Positions 28,002 to 37,128 of a stretch of 64,000 bases of DNA are shown here, in pieces. Positions within the stretch are counted from its first letter, which is position 1, and every line of letters starts with the position of its first letter. The stretch is from JAGQVA01 sp041391725 (GTDB lineage: Bacteria > Bacteroidota > Bacteroidia > J057), in NCBI GenBank assembly GCA_041391725.1, contig JAWKNL010000001.1:124001-188000 (forward strand). Reading direction: 5' to 3'. Both the position numbers and the translations under genes were made by a program. Under the pieces are notes generated by a model. It made no database searches. It worked only from the letters and a program-made list of their open reading frames with translations, and had not been told where the DNA came from.

Positions 28002-28262
28002 TTTCCATATTACTAAACCGCTCATCCTGTCCTGCGTGTGATTTTCCTAACATGCTGATTTTCTGCGACATACAATAATAAAAGTATTTTTTACATTAAT
28101 TATTTTCAAAATAAATCCCTTTTCAGTAAATTTTTTTCATAATTTTTTAAAAAAATTTGCAAAATCACAATCCGCGCTGTAATATTGTATCATACAACGA
28201 AGCACAACACACACAATTAAGAAGTTCTTTAGCCATGCCATAGTTTGATTTAAATTCTTACA

Positions 28263-28388
28263 CTGTAGGGTGATGAAAATCGGTAGCCATACCCTCTTGT
28301 CTCGGGGGCGAGGGTTTGGGATAAAGCTCCCCCCCATTTGGTGGGGGAGCCTAACCACCTCATGAAGGTTCGAATCCTTCCCCTACAG
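28263..28388 (+). tRNA. tRNA-like gene with anticodon GUC and a 55-nt variable arm
   Basis: A full cloverleaf can be drawn: acceptor TGTAGGG 28264-28270 with CCCTACA 28381-28387 (8 bp if C28263-G28388 pair); D arm ATG/CAT with GG in the loop; anticodon stem CCCTC 28292-28296 / GGGGG 28304-28308 with loop TTGTCTC (U33, anticodon GTC at 28299-28301, Asp); T arm GAAGG-TTCGAAT-CCTTC 28364-28380; discriminator G28388; no encoded CCA. Between anticodon and T arms lie 55 nt, including an inner perfect GCTCCCCC/GGGGGAGC helix. Normal long variable arms have about 10-25 nt. A terminator follows. It could be a functional odd tRNA, an allo-tRNA, or a tRNA with an inserted hairpin. Confidence 0.6.
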
Positions 28389-28419
28389 CTCGCGAGTAGT
28401 AGTAGTCCTTTTTAATCGG

Positions 28420-28448
28420 CCTCCGGGATAACCTCCCGGGGGTTTTTT
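28420..28448 (+). terminator. Rho-independent terminator after the tRNA-like gene
   Basis: CCTCCGGG 28420-28427 pairs with CCCGGGGG 28435-28442 (8 bp, one G-U), loop ATAACCT, followed directly by six T. It supports a plus-strand transcript ending just after the tRNA-like structure. Confidence 0.8.
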
Positions 28449-28514
28449 ATTTTATACGGTAACAATTCTCTACATTTCAGGTACGATATTACCCACACCC
28501 TAATTTTACCTGAT

Positions 28515-29924
28515 ATGTACCGCAAATCCGCTACGCCTGCATTGCTTTTGCTTTTTGTGACCGCGATCCTGTATTCCTGTTCACCCAAAATTCTCAGGCT
28601 TCAGGATACCATTCCTACCGTTGGTTTCAGGGGAATTGACATCCAAAACATTCAGCCCGGCAACCAACTCACCGATATAAAACTCAATCTCGGGCTGCGG
28701 TTTCTCTTCCGGAACCCATTCAACAAAAATCTCCTCATACCAGAACATCAGGTAACACTCAAACTCAATGGCAAAAACATTCCCGGGCAAATCGGCAATC
28801 ACGCCGGATTTACCGTTCCTGCCAAAGGGCAAAAACTCGAAACCTATACTTTTACCCTTGATCTCAATCCGCAGGGAGTCTTCAAAACCTGGAATGTACT
28901 GGGGAGAGACAATTATTTCGAATTTGAATCTCTGGTAAAACTTGATCTTTCCGATTTTGCCGGTGAACTATCCCAATACGGCATTGCACTACCCAAAAAC
29001 CAAATCACAGAAGCTTTAAATCTCCAAGATGCACTGGCAAAAAAACTGGGAGAACACACCCTGGAGTTTGCATTTGGTGATACCATCCGCCTTCCCACCC
29101 TGCCCTCTGTGACGCTCTCCAATCAGCCTGCCAGTGTAAAGTTTCTCGGGAAAATGGATACCCTCAACCTGGGGATGTATCAGGATGCGATTACCCCTTT
29201 TGTCGATCAGGTTCTCACAGCCCAACTTGAAAAGGATTTGATTTATCCTTTTATCTACGAACTCAAAAACCTCAACTGCCCCCATATACCGCAGCCACGG
29301 CCCTGTATCGATATGTTTTCAGACGCAGTGGAAACTTTTATCAATGCGAGCTTTACCAATGCGGGAAAAAGAAACCAGATGAACGGGTACTGGAACGACA
29401 TGAAAAACGACCTGCTTTCGCCTCCCAAAGAAGGTGATCCTGTATTTGAAACTGTGGTAAGTGCACTTATCCCCAATTCGCAATCCAACCTCAACCTGCT
29501 GCAAACCCAATGGAATACATTCAAAAATGCTGATCCGCTGCTTGTATTTCCCGGCGCAGGTGTCACCGGCCTCAAAGTGGAAATCCCCTTCCGGTTTGTC
29601 AACAACAATCAGTTTCCTGTTCAGGCGCCACAGTTCCTTACAGAAGCGCAGATACTGGCAGGAAATGCAACTTATTCCCCTGCGGGCTTTGAGGTTATAC
29701 CAGCAAACCAGAACGCGATGGTCGGGCCCGGGCAGAGCAGAGAGATGAAAGTCATTATGACGCTTTCCTGGGCACAGGGAGCGGAAGGAATTCTGGGCCT
29801 GATCTCAGGGCAAAATATTTCCCCCAACCTGAAAGGAAAAACTGCTGTGGATATGGGGTATGGTCCGCTCCGTATGGAGTTTAATCTCAGCAATATGCCT
29901 ATGCAGATGGGGGGAAATCAGTGA
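28515..29924 (+). CDS. Lipoprotein with an LEA14/WHy-like domain
   Basis: 469 residues. Lipoprotein signal with Cys22 in ILYSC. Residues about 50-130 have the water-stress/LEA type 2 pattern (LGLRFLFRNPFNKNLLI, then LKLNGKNIPGQ). A second similar beta domain near 350-430 (VEIPFRFVNNNQFPVQAP) suggests a duplicated fold with a helical middle part. The role is unknown; a periplasmic or surface lipoprotein is likely. Its stop is immediately followed by the convergent stop of the M4 peptidase gene. Confidence 0.65.
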   Translation: MYRKSATPALLLLFVTAILYSCSPKILRLQDTIPTVGFRGIDIQNIQPGNQLTDIKLNLGLRFLFRNPFNKNLLIPEHQVTLKLNGKNIPGQIGNHAGFTVPAKGQKLETYTFTLDLNPQGVFKTWNVLGRDNYFEFESLVKLDLSDFAGELSQYGIALPKNQITEALNLQDALAKKLGEHTLEFAFGDTIRLPTLPSVTLSNQPASVKFLGKMDTLNLGMYQDAITPFVDQVLTAQLEKDLIYPFIYELKNLNCPHIPQPRPCIDMFSDAVETFINASFTNAGKRNQMNGYWNDMKNDLLSPPKEGDPVFETVVSALIPNSQSNLNLLQTQWNTFKNADPLLVFPGAGVTGLKVEIPFRFVNNNQFPVQAPQFLTEAQILAGNATYSPAGFEVIPANQNAMVGPGQSREMKVIMTLSWAQGAEGILGLISGQNISPNLKGKTAVDMGYGPLRMEFNLSNMPMQMGGNQ

Positions 29925-32900
29925 TTATTCGGTCTTCACTACTTTAATCGTTTTTGCTGCGTCATCGACCCATACCCGCATAAAATAAACTCCGGAACTC
30001 AGATCGGTTACAGAAACAGCAGTCGAAAATTCTCCTGCGGAGGAATGGGTATTGGGGGCAGAATAAATAATTCTGCCCGAGACATCCATGAGTTCCAGAC
30101 GCACATCTGCTGCATGTTTCAGGTCAAAGGACACAAAAAGGTTGTCGCGCAAAGGATTGGGATACAGGCGAATATGGCCATTTACCGGAAGTTCATCTTC
30201 AATGGCGATATTAATATTCCGGCTACCCTGGGCATACCATACGCCCCATCTTCCGTCGCTGATCAGCCCGGTAGCGTTACCGGTGGAGCTGATTTTATCT
30301 GAAGCCAGGCTGATTACGGCCACAACGTCCACGCCATTTGTGGTCTGTGCGTCAAAAATGACTTTATCATCGGTTTTGGAATAGGAGGGAAAACTCAGGC
30401 GATCGTTTTGGAAAATGGTACCTAAGTCGCCGGTTTCGATATTCCCCCCGAGCAGATAATTTTCGCCGGTAATGGTGTTGAAATAATCAAAAGCAATTAC
30501 CGCAGCAGAGTTTTTGGAGAATACGGCATTTCCCACACTTTCGCCTTCTTCGAGGCTGGAAAAAAGTTTGGAAACCGTCCCGTCTCCGTAATTGTTGGCG
30601 CTGTTGTTCCATGCGCGAATAAAACCCACATCCCAGTATTCGAGATTGGTACCAGAGAGATTGGTGATTTCGTTGAAGGCGTCGTACATGATATATTCGC
30701 CCGAATAGTCCCACTCAATCCCATCGGCATACAATACGTCACCTGTGGTAACACCCTGGGCAGTAGTAGGGTTGTAAAGTCGGTATTTGACACCGGTAAT
30801 CGGGTTGGCTGCGAGGTTAAAAACATAAATGGCTGTATCAATGGAAGTAGAAATGGCCGCCAGTCTGGTTCCGTCTTTGGAAATGGCTACGTTATCCCAC
30901 TCTGCATTTGTGCTGATTTTGGTTTGCTGTGGGTTGGAAGGATTGAGATAGAGGCCGTAAATATGGTGGTCTTCCCCTACAAAATAGGCTACGCTGCCAT
31001 TATCGGTTACACTGATTTTGGCCCGTGGCGTTGTATTACTCAGCGCCTGAAAATTGGTGCCCGTAGTACTGGAGATATACAGTTCGACCGGATCAAAATC
31101 ATTGACGTCGGTACTCACGATAAAATCCGGGCCGGGATTGACGGGTAATTGATACTGGTAGTTTTGTCCGTTGGTTCCGCCCCCATTGCCGCCGCTTCCA
31201 CCGGGGCCGGGGATTCCCACCTGGTCAAAAGCATTGCCGATCGCCGTTTTATCGGCAGCCGTAACACCCGCCACTGTATTGGCAGCATTGAGTACGCCCA
31301 CCCGGAGATCCACAAACTGAGACGAACGGGTCAGCCAGTCGCGAAGGGTTTTGTAATAGATTTGTTCTGCCTTTTCTTTTCCGATAGCTGTAGCAATCAG
31401 GTAAAATGCGTGGTTAGGAATTCCGCTGTTGATATGCACCCCGCCGTTGTCCTGCGATCCGGTATAAAGTTCGTTCATATGTTTGGGTTGCCAGCCGTTG
31501 CTGTTGAGTCCGGAGCCGCCGTTGTGCGGGTCAGACATGCTGCGAAGCGCACCCGAAGGAAACACGTTGGTCTTTACGACGGTTTCACCCAGCGTCCAGT
31601 CGTCGCGATCAATCATCACGCCGAAGACATCGGCAAATGATTCGTTGAGCGCGCCTGACTGTCCCTGATAGTTGAGATTGGCAGTGCTTTGTACCACACC
31701 ATGCGTCATTTCATGGCCGGCGACATCAAGAGACTTTGCCAGTGGCGTAAATGCCGTGTTTCCATTGCCATAAAACATGGCCGCGCCATTCCAGAAAGCA
31801 TTGTCCATCGGGCCGTTTTCATCCTGTACATTGATAAATGACACGATATCGCCGCTATCGCCATCTATGGAGACGCGACCAAAAGTATTGAGATAATAGT
31901 CGTAAGCCACACCGGCATTGTAGTGAGCAGAAACGGCTGTGGCATTCCAGCTATTTTTATTGCCTGAGGTAATTTCGTTGTAGGAAGGATTCTGGGTAGA
32001 GGTATTGTTTAAATCTGCGGTAAGAATATATCCGTCACCGTTTTGGGGGTTGTTGTTTGACCCGTGATACATAGACCGGGACATATCCAGCAGCACAAAA
32101 TTGTTGGTGGCATATTCAAATGAATGAACCTGGCGGCTGGCGCCTGTGAGGTCATTGGCATTACCTGTCACGGGGCCAATTGCGCAGGTATGGTCATAAC
32201 TAAAGAGCACAGCGCCGGTTTTGGCATCGATAAAATACTCATACCGCCTGATAAAATTGGGGCGAATGGTCAGATGCCAGGCCAGCCGCTGAGACCGGAT
32301 ATAACCGTGTGTGGGATAGACAACCAGTTCGGCTTCTGCGCCGTGATATTTCAGTATGTCTTCCTGTGCCGGGGTAAGTGCAACCACATTTGTTTTGGTG
32401 CTCACGTCCTGAAGTGCGGTGAGTTCTGCTGCGGCTGGAGTGACTTCGGGAACGACGTCGCTGAGAACTGGTGTAGGCTCATATCTTCCTGTAAAGAGGA
32501 TTTTATCGGGAGCAGTAAAATGCACAATTACTTCTCCGCCATACACGGGCACGCCCTGGTACACCTGGGAAAGTTTTACGTGAGTAATTCCATTGTCTTC
32601 GGTAATCTGGTTGAGAACAAACTCTTCGCGCGGAGATTTGAGGGGCAGTACATCTGCGATTTCTTCGAGGTAGTCGAGCGCCGCTGTTTCTGTCTGGGCA
32701 GAAGTAGTGCGGCTGGCCATTGCGCTTGCGGGGTTGGTGCTTTCAATAAAAACCGGGAGGCCGCCATCGGGATCGCGAAAGACCTGCATTTCGTGTAGTG
32801 GCGAGTTGCGGGTAGTAAAGGATTGAGGGATTCGCAATTGCCCGAAAGGTACGAGTGCGGGCTGATTTACGGTTATTGCGGAGGCAGGAATTGCGTTTTG

Positions 32901-33056
32901 CGCAGCGATGGTTCCGGCAGGATTGGAAATTTGAGAAGAGGCTGTGCCCGTTTTCTTTTTGGCTGAGAAAGGATGAACAGACTGGGAATATCCTTGTGGG
33001 TAAAAACCCAAAATAAGGATAGAAAAAACGGTCAAAAGGAGTAAGCGGATTTTCAT
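29925..33056 (-). CDS. Secreted M4 (thermolysin-like) metallopeptidase with T9SS tail
   Basis: 1043 residues from ATG 33056, chosen because it gives a signal peptide (Met-Lys-Ile-Arg, hydrophobic core, GYSQ). Propeptide with FTP/PepSY features (residues about 100-280). The catalytic M4 domain has HEMTHGV near residue 447 (zinc His, catalytic Glu) and the third ligand Glu in NESFADVFGV near 470. A beta-propeller-like region spans about 620-940. The last 80 residues are a type A T9SS sorting domain (LYPNPLRDNLFVSF, DLSSGVYFMRV). Expected to be exported by T9SS and surface-released or anchored. A 20-bp palindrome lies 34 nt upstream. Confidence 0.88.
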   Translation of the reverse strand: MKIRLLLLTVFSILILGFYPQGYSQSVHPFSAKKKTGTASSQISNPAGTIAAQNAIPASAITVNQPALVPFGQLRIPQSFTTRNSPLHEMQVFRDPDGGLPVFIESTNPASAMASRTTSAQTETAALDYLEEIADVLPLKSPREEFVLNQITEDNGITHVKLSQVYQGVPVYGGEVIVHFTAPDKILFTGRYEPTPVLSDVVPEVTPAAAELTALQDVSTKTNVVALTPAQEDILKYHGAEAELVVYPTHGYIRSQRLAWHLTIRPNFIRRYEYFIDAKTGAVLFSYDHTCAIGPVTGNANDLTGASRQVHSFEYATNNFVLLDMSRSMYHGSNNNPQNGDGYILTADLNNTSTQNPSYNEITSGNKNSWNATAVSAHYNAGVAYDYYLNTFGRVSIDGDSGDIVSFINVQDENGPMDNAFWNGAAMFYGNGNTAFTPLAKSLDVAGHEMTHGVVQSTANLNYQGQSGALNESFADVFGVMIDRDDWTLGETVVKTNVFPSGALRSMSDPHNGGSGLNSNGWQPKHMNELYTGSQDNGGVHINSGIPNHAFYLIATAIGKEKAEQIYYKTLRDWLTRSSQFVDLRVGVLNAANTVAGVTAADKTAIGNAFDQVGIPGPGGSGGNGGGTNGQNYQYQLPVNPGPDFIVSTDVNDFDPVELYISSTTGTNFQALSNTTPRAKISVTDNGSVAYFVGEDHHIYGLYLNPSNPQQTKISTNAEWDNVAISKDGTRLAAISTSIDTAIYVFNLAANPITGVKYRLYNPTTAQGVTTGDVLYADGIEWDYSGEYIMYDAFNEITNLSGTNLEYWDVGFIRAWNNSANNYGDGTVSKLFSSLEEGESVGNAVFSKNSAAVIAFDYFNTITGENYLLGGNIETGDLGTIFQNDRLSFPSYSKTDDKVIFDAQTTNGVDVVAVISLASDKISSTGNATGLISDGRWGVWYAQGSRNINIAIEDELPVNGHIRLYPNPLRDNLFVSFDLKHAADVRLELMDVSGRIIYSAPNTHSSAGEFSTAVSVTDLSSGVYFMRVWVDDAAKTIKVVKTE

Positions 33057-33089
33057 AGTGTATTTGTTTGTATGGAAAACGAATATTGG

Positions 33090-33109
33090 GGAAAAAATGC
33101 ATTTTTTCC
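33090..33109. promoter_or_regulatory. Perfect 20-bp palindrome upstream of the M4 peptidase
   Basis: GGAAAAAATG followed by its reverse complement CATTTTTTCC, ending 34 nt from the peptidase ATG. It could be an operator or leader hairpin. Confidence 0.45.
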
Positions 33110-33117
33110 AAAACCAA

Positions 33118-33146
33118 ATGCCACACACTCAGGGAGCATGTGGCAT
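33118..33146 (-). terminator. Terminator of the GRYW-repeat lipoprotein gene
   Basis: ATGCCACA and TGTGGCAT pair, extended inward by two G-U pairs and CTC/GAG to a 13-bp stem with a 3-nt loop. On the minus strand TTTGGTTTT follows. It lies 23 nt after the upstream minus-strand gene's stop. Confidence 0.6.
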
Positions 33147-33168
33147 AAGAATCATTATATAATAGGGA

Positions 33169-33831
33169 TCAATCGACAATTACGCTGAAATCAGAGCCGA
33201 TGACATAAGAAGTTTTCCCATCGCTACCGCCGCCAATACCCGTATAGCCATTGCGGTAGAAAGTATTTCCGTTCTGATTGTAAATATTGGATCCGCCGTT
33301 TCGTGAATAGCCGCCGGACTGTTGTGCCAGTTGTACCAGATTGCCAAGTGCAGGCCCGCCTTCGTACCCAAAATATCCATAGGCATCCAGCCAGTAGCGT
33401 CCCTGATACACGGTTCCCAGTGCCTGAAGGCGGCTGACATCCACGGAATGCAATTCTCGTCCGTTGATAAAAACGCCTGTATTTCCACCGGAAGCATTTC
33501 GCTGGAGGGGGCCGCCCAGGTTCATGCCCGGCATGATAATACCAGCTCCGGGGCCGCCTTCCATTCCCCAAAGCCCGTTGAGGCGGTCATACCAGTATCT
33601 TCCTTCAAGAATTTTTACACCATACTGCAATTCAAGTGCCTGGAGTACATTTTCAGGCACACGCTGTCCATTGATTATCACTACGCGATCTGTTTGCATA
33701 TCAGATTCATTTGAAGTCAGAGAAACCGATGCAGGGGTATCGGCCACTTCATATTCAGCAATAGGCGTGGCTGTGCAGGCAGATAAATAGAAAGCAGTTG
33801 AAAGCGAAAATGTAAGGATAAGGGTTTTCAT
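33169..33831 (-). CDS. Lipoprotein with two GRYW-EGGP repeats
   Basis: 220 residues. Lipoprotein signal with Cys19 in YLSAC. Two similar units follow: INGQRVPENVLQALE...GRYWYDRLNGLWGMEGGPG and INGRELHSVDVSRLQ...GRYWLDAYGYFGYEGGPA, each described here in parts. The C-terminal 60 residues are Gly/Asn/Ser-rich with a final VIGSDFSVIVD strand. I have no named family for it. Likely a surface or periplasmic protein. A terminator separates it from the M4 peptidase gene. Confidence 0.65.
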   Translation of the reverse strand: MKTLILTFSLSTAFYLSACTATPIAEYEVADTPASVSLTSNESDMQTDRVVIINGQRVPENVLQALELQYGVKILEGRYWYDRLNGLWGMEGGPGAGIIMPGMNLGGPLQRNASGGNTGVFINGRELHSVDVSRLQALGTVYQGRYWLDAYGYFGYEGGPALGNLVQLAQQSGGYSRNGGSNIYNQNGNTFYRNGYTGIGGGSDGKTSYVIGSDFSVIVD

Positions 33832-33903
33832 AAGATGGAAATTAACGATTCTTTCCCTTTTAGTCGGAAAAGTTGTAGCTCCATCACCGCTTCCTATAAA
33901 AAA

Positions 33904-34332
33904 TCATTTGGTAGCGTCCAGTAGTGTCTGATAAAACGCGGTAACCGCTTCCGGAGCTGGATTACGCATATCCCCCCAGGTAAGGCGGTACGGCTCGCCC
34001 TCAGGTGAGTGCCATTCGATAAAATAATAAATATTGCCGGGAATATTGATGGGTTCATTTGTCTGACTAATTTCTGCGATGCGCAGGAAAAGCGCTTTTG
34101 CCGTAGATTTTTTCCCTTTTTTCAGCAAAGAAAAGGATTCACTCGTAGGCGCTTTATCGAAAATGCGTCCATCTTCCAGCAATACATAAGTGGATACCAT
34201 TCCGGTAAAACCTCCGCCAGATCCAAAGACAATACGGGCATCGGGGTAATTTTCATGATTATAGTCCTGACTTTTGCAGGCGAGGGCAAAAACCATTAAC
34301 ATAATGGGGAAAATACTGGCAATTGATTTCAT
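33904..34332 (-). CDS. Small predicted lipoprotein
   Basis: 142 residues from ATG 34332 (a start at 34350 would add six residues before the signal). Lipobox FALAC with Cys19. The mature domain of about 120 residues contains IVFGSGGGFTG, LEDGRIFDKAP and YFIEWHSPEG segments. Similar small lipoproteins are common in Bacteroidota and lack a function. The following 72 nt separate it from the divergent kinase gene. Confidence 0.6.
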   Translation of the reverse strand: MKSIASIFPIMLMVFALACKSQDYNHENYPDARIVFGSGGGFTGMVSTYVLLEDGRIFDKAPTSESFSLLKKGKKSTAKALFLRIAEISQTNEPINIPGNIYYFIEWHSPEGEPYRLTWGDMRNPAPEAVTAFYQTLLDATK

Positions 34333-34404
34333 AGAAAGGATTTTATACAATAATATTCAAATATTTGCTAAAATCTGATTAACATTCGGATATGTCTCCA
34401 ACTA

Positions 34405-35934
34405 ATGAAAAATGCTCTTCTCATGAAGCGGCCAGGAATCAATGACATTGTAGAGTTTCTGTTCCGGGAGGTACCGGTTCCGGCATCGTCACGCCAGTAT
34501 GCACTGGAAGTTACGAGACAGATAATCATGGAGCGCCAAATGTTTTGGAAGCTGGAGGATCTAACCCTTTATTTTGAGTATTTACTACAGCATTCCGGGG
34601 AGCAAAACGTTCTTCTACGCAATATCCTGATTGCAGTCAATCAGGAATTGCAAAAAAAAGACCAGCTTTTGAAGGGGATTAATGCAGCCACGATTGCGTT
34701 GCTAATGATCGATGATAATGTACAGGCCATTACCCATGCGTTAAAAGCAATTCAGACTGCGACTGACGCCAGCAGGGTGTATGTGTTCGAAAACATATTT
34801 GATCACGACACACAAACCCTTTATGTGAGTCAGCGTTTTGAAGTTACAAATTCGCTGGCAGAGCCTCAAATAGATAACCCTTTGCTACAAAATGCAACCT
34901 ATACCGAATTGGGTTTTGGGCGATGGTATGAATTGCTGAGTGATGGAAGAAGTGTAAAGGGGCTGATAAGCGATTTCCCTGAATCAGAAAGAATAATCCT
35001 TGAACCACAGGACATCATTTCCATTCTGGTAGTCCCGATTTTTATTGAATCTGGATTCTGGGGGTTTATCGGTTTTGATGATTGTCAGAAGGCGAGGATA
35101 TGGAATCAGACAGAAGAGCATATGCTCCTGAGTGTTGCTAATTCTATTGGAAACTATATTTACAGAAAACGGGAAGAAAAACGTCTGGCAGAAAGCTGGG
35201 AAGCGTTGGAACGCCGGATTGTCGAGCGCACCGAGCAGCTCGAAAACTCAAACAAAGAACTGGAAAGCTTCGCATATTCTATTTCCCACGACCTCCGCGC
35301 CCCACTTCGCCACCTCAATGGTTACGCGCAGTTACTTGAGAAAAGAGCGGGAAATATCCTTCAGGGAAGTAACCTTGAAGCGCTGGGTTTTATCTCGGCG
35401 GCGGCCCAGAAGATGAGCCAGCAAATTGATGCCCTGCTCGCATATTCCCGGATCAACAAACGGGAAATCGTGCTGCGAAAAGTAAACATGAATCTGATGA
35501 TCAATCAAATACTCAAAGTACTTCTCGGGCAGGAACACAACCGCATTATCCATACAGAAATCGGAGACCTCCCCGATGTTTATGCCGACGAATTGTTGCT
35601 GGAGCAGGCCTTTATGAATGTACTTTCCAATGCTGTAAAATTTACGGGAAAAAAGGATGAAGCGAGAATTTCGGTTCAGGGGAAAACCGAAGAAAATCAG
35701 GTATTATATATAATTTCGGACAATGGGGTAGGATTTAAAATGGAATATGTGGACAAACTGTTTGGCGTATTCCGGAGACTGCATCCGGAAGATGAATTTG
35801 AAGGGTCGGGAATCGGCATGGCAAACGTAAACCGAATTATTACCCGTCACAACGGAAAGGTTTGGGCAGAAGGCAAACCCGACGTGGGCGCCACCTTTTA
35901 CATAAGCCTCCCCACAGGCGAAAATATTTCCTGA
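34405..35934 (+). CDS. GAF-domain sensor histidine kinase
   Basis: 509 residues, soluble. Residues about 1-85 helical; about 90-250 a GAF domain (ATDASRVYVFENIFD, then ILVVPIFIESGFWGFIGFDDC); a coiled coil at 255-285; HisKA with SHDLRAPLRHLNG and phospho-acceptor His295; HATPase with NVLSNAVKFTG (N box), DNGVGF (G1) and GSGIGMANV (G2). The kinase core resembles phytochrome-type kinases. No response regulator adjoins it; the downstream cyclase lies 122 nt away on the same strand, which may be functional or chance. Confidence 0.88.
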   Translation: MKNALLMKRPGINDIVEFLFREVPVPASSRQYALEVTRQIIMERQMFWKLEDLTLYFEYLLQHSGEQNVLLRNILIAVNQELQKKDQLLKGINAATIALLMIDDNVQAITHALKAIQTATDASRVYVFENIFDHDTQTLYVSQRFEVTNSLAEPQIDNPLLQNATYTELGFGRWYELLSDGRSVKGLISDFPESERIILEPQDIISILVVPIFIESGFWGFIGFDDCQKARIWNQTEEHMLLSVANSIGNYIYRKREEKRLAESWEALERRIVERTEQLENSNKELESFAYSISHDLRAPLRHLNGYAQLLEKRAGNILQGSNLEALGFISAAAQKMSQQIDALLAYSRINKREIVLRKVNMNLMINQILKVLLGQEHNRIIHTEIGDLPDVYADELLLEQAFMNVLSNAVKFTGKKDEARISVQGKTEENQVLYIISDNGVGFKMEYVDKLFGVFRRLHPEDEFEGSGIGMANVNRIITRHNGKVWAEGKPDVGATFYISLPTGENIS

Positions 35935-36056
35935 TTTGGCTTTTTGTGTTAATTTTATCAAACTGAAACTATCACAACCCGCAAACCTCAATATTTATCA
36001 AAAAGCATTTACGCAATATAGGACTCTCTGTTCTCGTCTGGGTCGGCGCGGCACTT

Positions 36057-37109
36057 TTGTTTTCATTTATCCGGTTGTATGGAGTAGAAGAAGAATCGGT
36101 TTTCGAACTTCATGTAACCCGTAACGGGAGTATTCCCCTCCGGATTCTGATGCAAGGCTTATTCTCAGGTGTAGCTTTCGGGCTGGCCTTTGGTATGCTC
36201 GACATTCTCCTGGACCAACGCATTCTGAAACAGACTGCTTACGGACTGGTGATTCTCATCCGTACCTTCTCGCACATTGTGCTTACCCTCATTATCATTT
36301 TCCATTCTATTCTGATCAGCCATATATTTTTTGATGGAAAAGTGGAAAACACCTTTATGGATTTGTTCAGGGAAAGTATGTTCTCCAAAACAGCCGTCGT
36401 ACTCCTGATCTATACCGGCGTGGTGAGTATTATTTTCAACCTTATCCGACAGATCAATAATATGTTTGGCCCTGGGATTTTGTACAATATCATCAGCGGA
36501 AAATACCATCGCCCGAAAGAAGAGTCGCGGATTTTTATGTTTCTCGACCTCAAATCCTCCACTACCTACGCCGAGCGGCTGGGGCATATTCTTTACAGCG
36601 AACTTATACAGGACTGCTTTTACGACCTCACCGATACGCTCCACAAACACAATGTGGAAGTTTATCAGTATGTGGGGGATGAGGCGGTATTAACCTGGAA
36701 AGTTGAGGAAGGGCTCGAAAATGCCAATTGCCTGCGCGCTTTTTTTTCCTTCGAACAAAGCATTCAAAAACGGGCCGAATACTATTTCAACAAATACGAT
36801 CTGGTGCCTGCCTTTAAGGCCGGTATGAATATCGGACTGGTCATGGTCGCCGAAGTGGGCGTTATAAAAAAAGAAATTGCTTACCACAGCGATGTCCTCA
36901 ATACCGCAGCCAGGATTCAGGGTTGTTGCAACCAATATGGCAGATACCTGCTGATTTCCCAGGACCTTCACCGCCATGTCGAGAAATTCGACGGTTTTAT
37001 CTTTGAAGAAATAGGGAAAGTCCAGCTAAAAGGTAAAAAACAGGAAGTGGTGATCTTTAGCGTGGACAACAAAACGGAGATAGAACACCCGTATGAATTC
37101 AGTGAATAA
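36057..37109 (+). CDS. Membrane-bound class III adenylate/guanylate cyclase
   Basis: 350 residues from a TTG at 36057. The frame is open back to 35967 with no ATG, and the upstream codons encode a hydrophobic stretch (GLSVLVWVGAALLF) that completes a first transmembrane helix, so the true start is probably upstream at a rare codon. Four membrane segments in about 1-130. Then the catalytic domain: FLDLKSST with metal Asp near 164, GDEAVLTW with the second Asp near 208, and LNTAARIQ with Asn and Arg for transition-state binding. HSDVLN suggests ATP rather than GTP, weakly. Product cNMP could feed the cNMP-domain kinase at 46498-47835. Confidence 0.75.
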   Translation: MFSFIRLYGVEEESVFELHVTRNGSIPLRILMQGLFSGVAFGLAFGMLDILLDQRILKQTAYGLVILIRTFSHIVLTLIIIFHSILISHIFFDGKVENTFMDLFRESMFSKTAVVLLIYTGVVSIIFNLIRQINNMFGPGILYNIISGKYHRPKEESRIFMFLDLKSSTTYAERLGHILYSELIQDCFYDLTDTLHKHNVEVYQYVGDEAVLTWKVEEGLENANCLRAFFSFEQSIQKRAEYYFNKYDLVPAFKAGMNIGLVMVAEVGVIKKEIAYHSDVLNTAARIQGCCNQYGRYLLISQDLHRHVEKFDGFIFEEIGKVQLKGKKQEVVIFSVDNKTEIEHPYEFSE

Positions 37110-37128
37110 TCCTTATTTTTGTGGTTAA

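Noticed and set aside
28263..28388. Selenocysteine tRNA or tmRNA
   Set aside because: Anticodon loop reads GTC, not TCA, and the variable arm is too long for selC; no tag-coding part or size for tmRNA.
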